This document shows, piece after piece, positions 58,376 through 64,000 of a stretch of 64,000 bases of DNA (its first letter is position 1; each line of letters starts with the position of its first letter). This stretch comes from Siphonodentalium dalli (taxonomy: Eukaryota; Mollusca; Scaphopoda; Gadilida; Siphonodentaliidae), in NCBI GenBank assembly GCA_032622095.1, contig CP136068.1, positions 182,160,796 to 182,224,795 of the forward strand, written 5' to 3'. The notes below the pieces were generated by a model. It did not search any database, was not told the origin of the DNA, and saw only the letters and a program-made list of their open reading frames with translations. Both the position numbers and the translations under genes were made by a program.

Positions 58376-58669
58376 TTGGCCGAATTACTACTATTTGATA
58401 TTTGCAGGCGATTGAATGGACTGAGATCTTTCCCCAGGAGACGTATGGGTCCCATTCCCCAACCCATAGCGGAAACCCTGAATATACGTAAACGGGCAAT
58501 TACCAGTCTTAATTTAATTAATATGCACTTTGAGCAGTTTAAACTTTTCCACATCTATACCTCAGACTGCCCTCCCGATTTCCGATATAACCGACCAAAA
58601 TTGAAGACACCTATAATGTTTGAATTTTTTAAAACACGCGGTCACGTAAATGAATTTGTAAAACTATAA
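58376..58669 (+). CDS. Unrecognised 97-aa open frame
   Basis: A basic, hydrophobic frame (LNGLRSFPRRRMGPIPQPIA near the start, FKTRGHVNEFVKL at the end) beside a possible acceptor (gatatttgcag). No family or partner exon is recognised; it may be chance. Confidence 0.18.
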   Translation: MAELLLFDICRRLNGLRSFPRRRMGPIPQPIAETLNIRKRAITSLNLINMHFEQFKLFHIYTSDCPPDFRYNRPKLKTPIMFEFFKTRGHVNEFVKL

Positions 58670-58699
58670 CCAGAATTAATAACACCGAATTCACGTTTA

Positions 58700-59105
58700 T
58701 GGTACCGGTGTACCACGATATCTCCCCCGTGGTATCTTCCCCACCCTGGATATCTTCCCCCCACTCGTACATTTTTTTCCCTCACTTGTCGTATATTATT
58801 ATGGTAATAAAAATGCCGAGAAAAATATTAAAAAAAAAATATTTTGAAGTTTAACTTAACCCAATAATAGCATAACTTTATATGAGCAAAATTTGATCGA
58901 GTAAGAATTTGGGGTGGGGGGAGATACCCAGGCCTGAATATCTTCCCCCCACCCAGCAGCTACATATGACAAAAATTAAACGTATGGTTGTATTGCTTAA
59001 TTTGCTTTATATAGTTACGAAATGGCGAGAAATTAACTTTATATGAGCAAAATTTGATAAGAGTAAGCATTAGTGGTGGGGGAGATACCCAGGCCTGAGT
59101 AAACC
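58700..59105. repeat. Diverged ~165-bp repeat with 'ggtgggggagatacccaggc' and its inverse
   Basis: 'tttatatgagcaaaatttga','t-gagtaag-att-g-ggtgg','ggagatacccaggcctga' occurs at 58877 and 59038. The inverse C-rich text 'tatcttccccccaccc' occurs at 58750 and 58937, allowing G/C-rich hairpins. Confidence 0.65.
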
Positions 59106-59698
59106 AGAACAACAAAGCAGCTATTTCACTAGCTTTCCAGTTAGAAAAATGTAAATAAATATTTTATAGAATCTTTTTTCTAGATCATTGTCATGAAATA
59201 ATATCCATTATTTCAAATTCCAGAACATATATAAAACTTGTTTAAGAAGAGAAGTGTTAATACAAAGTCAAATTGTGGTTCAGTGAAATGATGTTAGAGT
59301 TCTTCTGATATAATGCATATTATGGCATGGTTGATATAACTCTCTTTTTTTTGGAAATTGTCAACTCAAGTGCAAATACAACTATATACATTGTTAAGAA
59401 TTGTTTTAGGGAGTAATTATATATCAAAACATGTAACACTATAACTGAAAAGTGCACAAAGTGTGTATGATCGACACTAAATAAACATAAACATAAAAGC
59501 ACCCATTGTCTTAAAAAATTGACAACATCCAACTATATGCTATTAAAATAAATCGAGCTGAAATTACAGAGTATTATTCAATTTAAGCAGATTTGAATGT
59601 GTATTCTTTTCCATTAAGGTGGTGTTTACTCTTGAAGAATTTACAAGGGTTTTACTCTATCTTGATGGGGAAAGTTAAAAAAGGTTTATTTTTCTTAC
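59106..59698. other. No exon recognised
   Basis: This is where the next exon of the minus-strand integrase gene should lie. I do not find one carrying the conserved stretch with the third catalytic acidic residue. Confidence 0.4.
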
Positions 59699-59919
59699 CT
59701 GTGGATGATAAGCACTGGTGATATGGTGGTCAACACCTGTCATGGCATGCAGCTCAGTATGTAGAGAGTTAACAAACTCCCTGCCTTGGTCGGAGATCAT
59801 GATTTGAGGGCAGCTGTGTTTGCAGATTATCGAATAAATGAACCTCGCCACACTGATTGCTGTTTTATCTTTTAGTGGTGTAGCCTCTGGCCATTTAGTA
59901 AAATAATCAATTGCTGTCA
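59699..59919 (-). CDS. Integrase core exon (rve-like)
   Basis: The acceptor (gccatttcag|tg) and donor (cag|gtaaga) are clear. Two leading bases complete a codon begun in the previous exon, then 73 codons. It contains AIDYFTKWPEA (first catalytic Asp), ICKHSCPQIMISDQGREF (second Asp) and ends SAYHPQ, exactly before the place where related proteins continue to the third catalytic residue. Confidence 0.75.
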
Positions 59920-60828
59920 CTGAAATGGCAAATTTTAGCTGTGAGATGATCTGTACCATGTGAGGATTTATGAAAAAAATATTGGTGATAATATGCTGTG
60001 ACAATCAATGCTTCAGATCATTCATTTTTTTTTACCAGCTATCACATCTTAAATTTTATCAGAATATATTAAAATTGATAAACTTCTTCATTTTGCTTGC
60101 ATAATCAGGATAATTAAAATTATATATCAGCCTGTATCAGCTATTGAATTGTGCTTATTTCTATATTTTCCCCACATCCGTCTAGAGATTTATTTATGTG
60201 GCCTAAATTGGAATATTTAAACATGAGATCAGACAGGCAAGTTGTTTTTTATGTAGCACCATGTTGGCGCATTGTATTTTCGAGTTTTGGAATTTTCATA
60301 TAATTTGATACAGTGAAGAACTAGCTATTATTAAAGTGGAAATGTGTGAATATAGTATCCTACATGTAGTTAGTAAGTAAGTTAGTAACTGCTATTGCCA
60401 CACAGAGTTTCAACTCATAATTTAAATTTTGAAACTTTTAAACATCAGTAAAATTAACATATTGATTTTATATGCACAAAATGTAACTGACACCGTTGAT
60501 CAATTAGAAACAAGAACTGCAGTAGTGTCTACAGACATGAACAAATTTTGACCAACATTCTTCTGTGTTATTTAAGGTATGGGTTGGTGGGCTTAGAGAT
60601 CGTATGTAAAGCATATGAATATTGCTTGTACCAAGTTAAGAGAACAGGATATATTTAGATGATTCAAAACTGTTTTTGAAAATATTTTGTAATTGTTCAT
60701 TTATGCCAAGATTTCACCCGGTGAAAAAAAAAACAGTTTTTAAACATAATAAGATTTCTGAAATTCTGATGTTTATGACACTGTAGCATAAATTTAATTC
60801 ACTGTTAATTTGGTTGAAACTTAATTAA

Positions 60829-61604
60829 CTGATTGAACGCCATCCTCCTGGTGGATTACGTCGCCCGGCGGCCAGCCTCCCTGGGGCGACGTAATGACGC
60901 CCGTCACATCAAACTTGGATGTTCGTTGCTTCATTTTCGCTAACACATTGTATGTACTATTTAACACCAATAATTTCTTATCTGCGCGCATATATAAAAC
61001 AATTGGACCGTCTTCACTACAACAAGTATCTTCACTACAACAAGTATCCAAAAACAAGCGACTTCACATCCCGATATTATGATATCAAACAACGTAGGCC
61101 TATATATATATAGATGGGAATTGAATTTGAATTATTTGAATATTATTTATTAATTTTATAATTTACAATGTGCAGGTTGTTATTTGAATCGTTAATAGCA
61201 ATGATTAAAATTCACAAACCATGGTTTGGAGCAATACAATTATATAACCAACGATTTCTACGAGCTCATTTCCGTCACTTGACAAATCCTGACGAAGCCA
61301 TGAAACATTTCATAATGATCCGTAAATCGGCGCCGTCTTCTCACTTCACGCGTTCAGCATGCCTCTAACCGTGAATTATGTGATAAAACTATCAGAATTG
61401 TTAATATATAAGAAATAGATAATATCATGAAGAATGTTTGGATAATAGTTTTCCGATATATAGCCTATGGGTACAGGGAACGCAAACAGAGCATTCGGAA
61501 ACGAAAAGGACGGGACGTAAATCTGGGCGACGAGATATGTCGTCGCCGGCGTGCAACGTCAAGACGTTGGGCGACGAGATATCTCGTCGTCGGCGTTCAC
61601 TGAG
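60829..61604. mobile_element. 776-bp TTAA-flanked element, piggyBac-like non-autonomous
   Basis: TTAA lies at 60825-60828 and 61605-61608. The left end, CTGATTGAACGCC, resembles the reverse complement of the right end, CTCAGTGAACGCC. Subterminal stretches near both ends carry ggcgacg words. A 'cgacgagatatctcgtcg' palindrome lies at 61572-61589, with a diverged one at 61530. TTAA duplication is the hallmark of piggyBac elements. No transposase is present; a 66-codon frame at 61168-61368 is unrecognised. Confidence 0.65.
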
Positions 61605-61689
61605 TTAAAACATAACACTAAGCCAAGCTGAAGGCCCATTTGTATGTTTAAATGGGAAAGTGATTTCTTCAATATAACGTTTAGCATAC

Positions 61690-61887
61690 CAATATATTTG
61701 AAACCGGCTTCAGTTTCTGGTAAAGGACCAAGAATATCAATGCCAATCTGATTCCATGGTTCTTTATGGTGTGAAGGGGAGCCTTTGTTTTCTTAAATGG
61801 TGCTTGCACACGTTGACAGGTATCACATTGGCGAACGAATTCTTCAACATCTTTGGTGAGACCAGGCCAATAGTATCTTTCTGATAC
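61690..61887 (-). CDS. Integrase zinc-finger exon, with frame break
   Basis: The acceptor is aatgttcag|g and the donor is attg|gtatgc. It reads RYYWPGLTKDVEEFVRQCDT, then CQRVQAPFKKTKAPLH. The family-typical continuation (WNQIGIDILGPLP) is found in another frame from about 61750 onward. The exon length is 198 nt, one base short of what the flanking phases require. Confidence 0.7.
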
Positions 61888-62616
61888 CTGAACATTAAGA
61901 GAAATCATAATACAAAATGTCAGTGCTCATCCTTGATAAAATTTGCATGCTACAGATAATTAGGTTGTTTTTACTAACGTCTGTTTTGTTTAAAACTACA
62001 AAAGCTATTGCGGTCACATGGATTAGAGTGGAAACAAATTAGTGCGTGTAATGGACTAAATAATTGCATTTAAATCTTTTGAAAAAAAAGGTTATTAAAT
62101 AGAAATATTACCAAGTGAAACCACAAACATACAATTGATAATTGATCTCCCTTGAATAATGTTCATTGAATGTTATACAAGCCCCCCTTACATCTGCAAG
62201 GTTTGAAATACTTTAGAATTTCTCAGCTATCACAGCCTGCCATCATGACATGTTTTTTTGGTAGTCTCATTTCAATTTCATTCTGTCAGTTTGTACCTTC
62301 GGTCTGCTTAACAAAATGTCAGAGCACATGTTAGGGCAAGAAAAGCATTACTTTTTATTACAAACTGAGTCATTGATGAATTGGATTGCCATAACCATAA
62401 CAAACGCTAACTTGGCAATTTCACTAAATTCCTAATCACAAATAACTAGATTGCTGGTTTTTTTTTGGCATTTCAGTGATTATAAATTTGTGTCTGTCAT
62501 AATGCAGGTACAAAAGCATTTGAGCCAGACATAAAATGGGCAGGTTTTAAAACTGTGGCAATGGAATCTATTTCGAGGTTTACTTGTTTGATTTATTAAT
62601 GATTAGCCATTAATAC

Positions 62617-62769
62617 CTTTTGTGCAGAATTATCCCGACCAAAATGACCTCCCAGTGTCTTCGAAGTTGCAGTTGTGCCAAGGCCCTCATGGCAAGCCCT
62701 GACTTTTCGCTTGCGTTCTTCTACATCAGTTACCACTCTGACTGTATGGCCAGCAAACAAAATTGTGTT
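62617..62769 (-). CDS. Integrase upstream exon (51 codons)
   Basis: The acceptor is ccattttcag|a and the donor is aag|gtatta. Phase 0 at both ends matches the next exon. It contains RVVTDVEERKRKVRACHEGL and GGHFGRD, as in KRBA2/Ginger-type proteins just before the YYWPG segment. Further 5' exons were not recognised up to 64000. Confidence 0.7.
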
Positions 62770-64000
62770 CTGAAAATGGCAACATTAATAATGTAATGTT
62801 AGTAATGAACCTTGTTTAGTCTCCAAAAGAACTGGGGTGAGGGTTCTGTAACTACCATCTCTCAAAAATCACACCAAATTGAATCACAGTCTTCACTAAT
62901 CAAATATTTAGTAATTATAATGGATGAAATAAAAACTAAATTTACTTGTTGCATATCGACTGCTACTACTGGAATATGTTTTTGCAAGATATTGAAAAGA
63001 ACATCTTAAGTTATTAAAACAAAGATACGATAAGATAAATTTTGTCAGAGGAATAAACATTATTACAAACACAAGCTCTGAAGAGCTTTTGACTGATTAA
63101 TATATACATACACAAACACGGGAAATGCCAAGCGTGAGCTCAATATTGGCTATATTAAGAGGGGAAATGAAGCAATAGTTGGGAATTTTTATAATTTTAA
63201 CTCCAGGTAACTCTGGAAAAAAAGTGCAGACAACCTGCACTATGATGTATGGTCAGACGAAGATCTCTACTACAGGGTATATCGGAGGAAGAAATCTACT
63301 AACTGATTGAACTAAATAGAGGATCTCTCATGATCAAGTTTCTATTTTATATGGAATTTATCAACGAGTTCACTAAGTTTGATTTGAGCCGAGGTTTACC
63401 GAGGCTCAAATACAGTTTAGTGGATGAGGTTGATAAATTAAGCATACAATAGAACAAGTGTGAGATACTTTCACATGATCAAATAAACGCAAGGCAACGT
63501 GAAGTATTCATCTAAAACAGTATCATAAACTGCAGTGATCACTTAACGTCATAACAGTCACGCTGATATTACATAATTATTAACCTGGTTTTATGGGCTA
63601 ATTATGTAACAACACTGTATACAAGCATCCTTTAACAATGTTTTAATTATTTCAAGTTGCAGCAAAGAGATTTGTTTTCAATGTCACTGGCTTCACCCGA
63701 TTTGACATGTTACTGAATGTTATGAACCACATCAATTATGTTCATATATAGATACTAAACAAATTGCTATTTTTGGAGAAGATTAATTTCTTCAGCGTGA
63801 AACTCCATACGCTATAATTTAAATCAAAACTTAAAAAGGTTACATTGAAGTTTCCAGACATTGAATGCATCTTTAAACACACCCTATCCAAACACAAACA
63901 CATCCAAATTAAATTGAGCCTAATTAGTAATGACATATTTTCGGAATTACTCTTTAATATTCAAACACTCAATGTTAAATGGAAAAGGAAAAGGTGCCAC
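62770..64000. other. No further exon recognised
   Basis: AT-rich DNA with short frames. Apart from the palindromes at 63350-63610 nothing is supported. Confidence 0.35.
63350..63455. repeat. Imperfect palindrome
   Basis: 'tttatcaacgagttcactaa','gtttgatttgagccgagg' is mirrored by 'ccgaggctcaaatacagttt','agtggatgaggttgataaat'. A second short hairpin lies at 63572-63610. Confidence 0.65.

Larger units (their letters stand above)
59699..62769 (-). pseudogene. Ginger/GIN/KRBA2-like integrase gene fragment, 3 exons
   Basis: Exons at 62617-62769, 61690-61887 and 59699-59919 have consensus splice sites, and the outer phases agree. The product is a Ty3/gypsy-type integrase: a His/Cys zinc-binding region (ACHEGLG, GGHFG, CDTC) and then an RNase-H-fold core with two of the three catalytic acids (AIDYFTKWPEA; ISDQGREF). 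The middle exon changes frame once near 61755, where one base appears to be missing. The exon for the third acid was not found. Introns within the integrase argue against a recent LTR retrotransposon and fit a Ginger-type DNA transposon or a domesticated gene. The 776-bp TTAA-flanked element sits in its intron. I give no repaired reading. Confidence 0.65.

Noticed and set aside
60821-61057. Minus-strand frame reading into the TTAA element end
   Set aside because: It starts and stops inside the element and includes its hairpin; no domain.

Overview
This is AT-rich animal nuclear DNA from a marine invertebrate, most likely a mollusc or other spiralian (inference). Genes are split by long introns with consensus GT-AG splice sites. 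Tandem repeats, inverted repeats and several eukaryote-only transposon classes (Crypton, tRNA-derived SINE, TTAA-flanked element, Ginger/gypsy-type integrase) fill the rest. No operon, rRNA gene, CRISPR array or bacterial feature was seen.

The main gene lies on the plus strand at 3873-28554. Four short exons (3873-4190, 17966-18051, 21947-22145, 28432-28554) have matching phases and consensus splice sites. Together they encode a 241-residue protein: signal peptide, a six-cysteine PAN/apple-like domain in exon 1, and a complete galectin-fold domain in exons 2-4. The galectin part keeps the fold but lacks the canonical galactoside-binding residues. Its introns hold nearly 24 kb of mobile and tandem-repeat DNA: 70-bp repeats, palindromic MITE-like elements, a SINE at 13.8-14.1 kb, a 1.6-kb TIR element loaded with a 62-bp satellite, a 0.5-kb foldback beside exon 2, and 165-bp and 175-bp arrays. 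A decayed extra copy of the last exon and a 29-bp minisatellite follow the stop codon.

From 29 to 51 kb I recognise no host gene. It holds 143-bp, 120-bp, 400-bp, 270-bp, 104-bp and 190-bp tandem arrays. A 1.45-kb repeat occurs twice; its second copy (43.45-50.18 kb) is split by a 5.4-kb foldback insertion. A frameshifted coiled-coil ORF remnant lies at 50.1-51.1 kb on the minus strand.

From 51.5 to 57.75 kb the DNA is a duplicate of 2.1-4.3 kb: the same satellite, promoter region and PAN exon 1 of a paralogous gene (57320-57637). It is interrupted by a Crypton-type tyrosine recombinase (52.3-53.9 kb, frameshifted but with its catalytic residues) and a 157-bp palindrome. A 46-bp minisatellite in it has grown from about 2 to about 24 copies. 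Both exon-1 copies carry an NRF-1-type palindrome exactly 109 bp upstream of the ATG. The remaining exons of the paralogue are not in the window.

From 58 to 64 kb there are a 23-bp minisatellite, a 776-bp TTAA-flanked element, and three minus-strand exons of a Ginger/KRBA2-like (Ty3/gypsy-type) integrase gene with a one-base frame break and no visible third catalytic residue.
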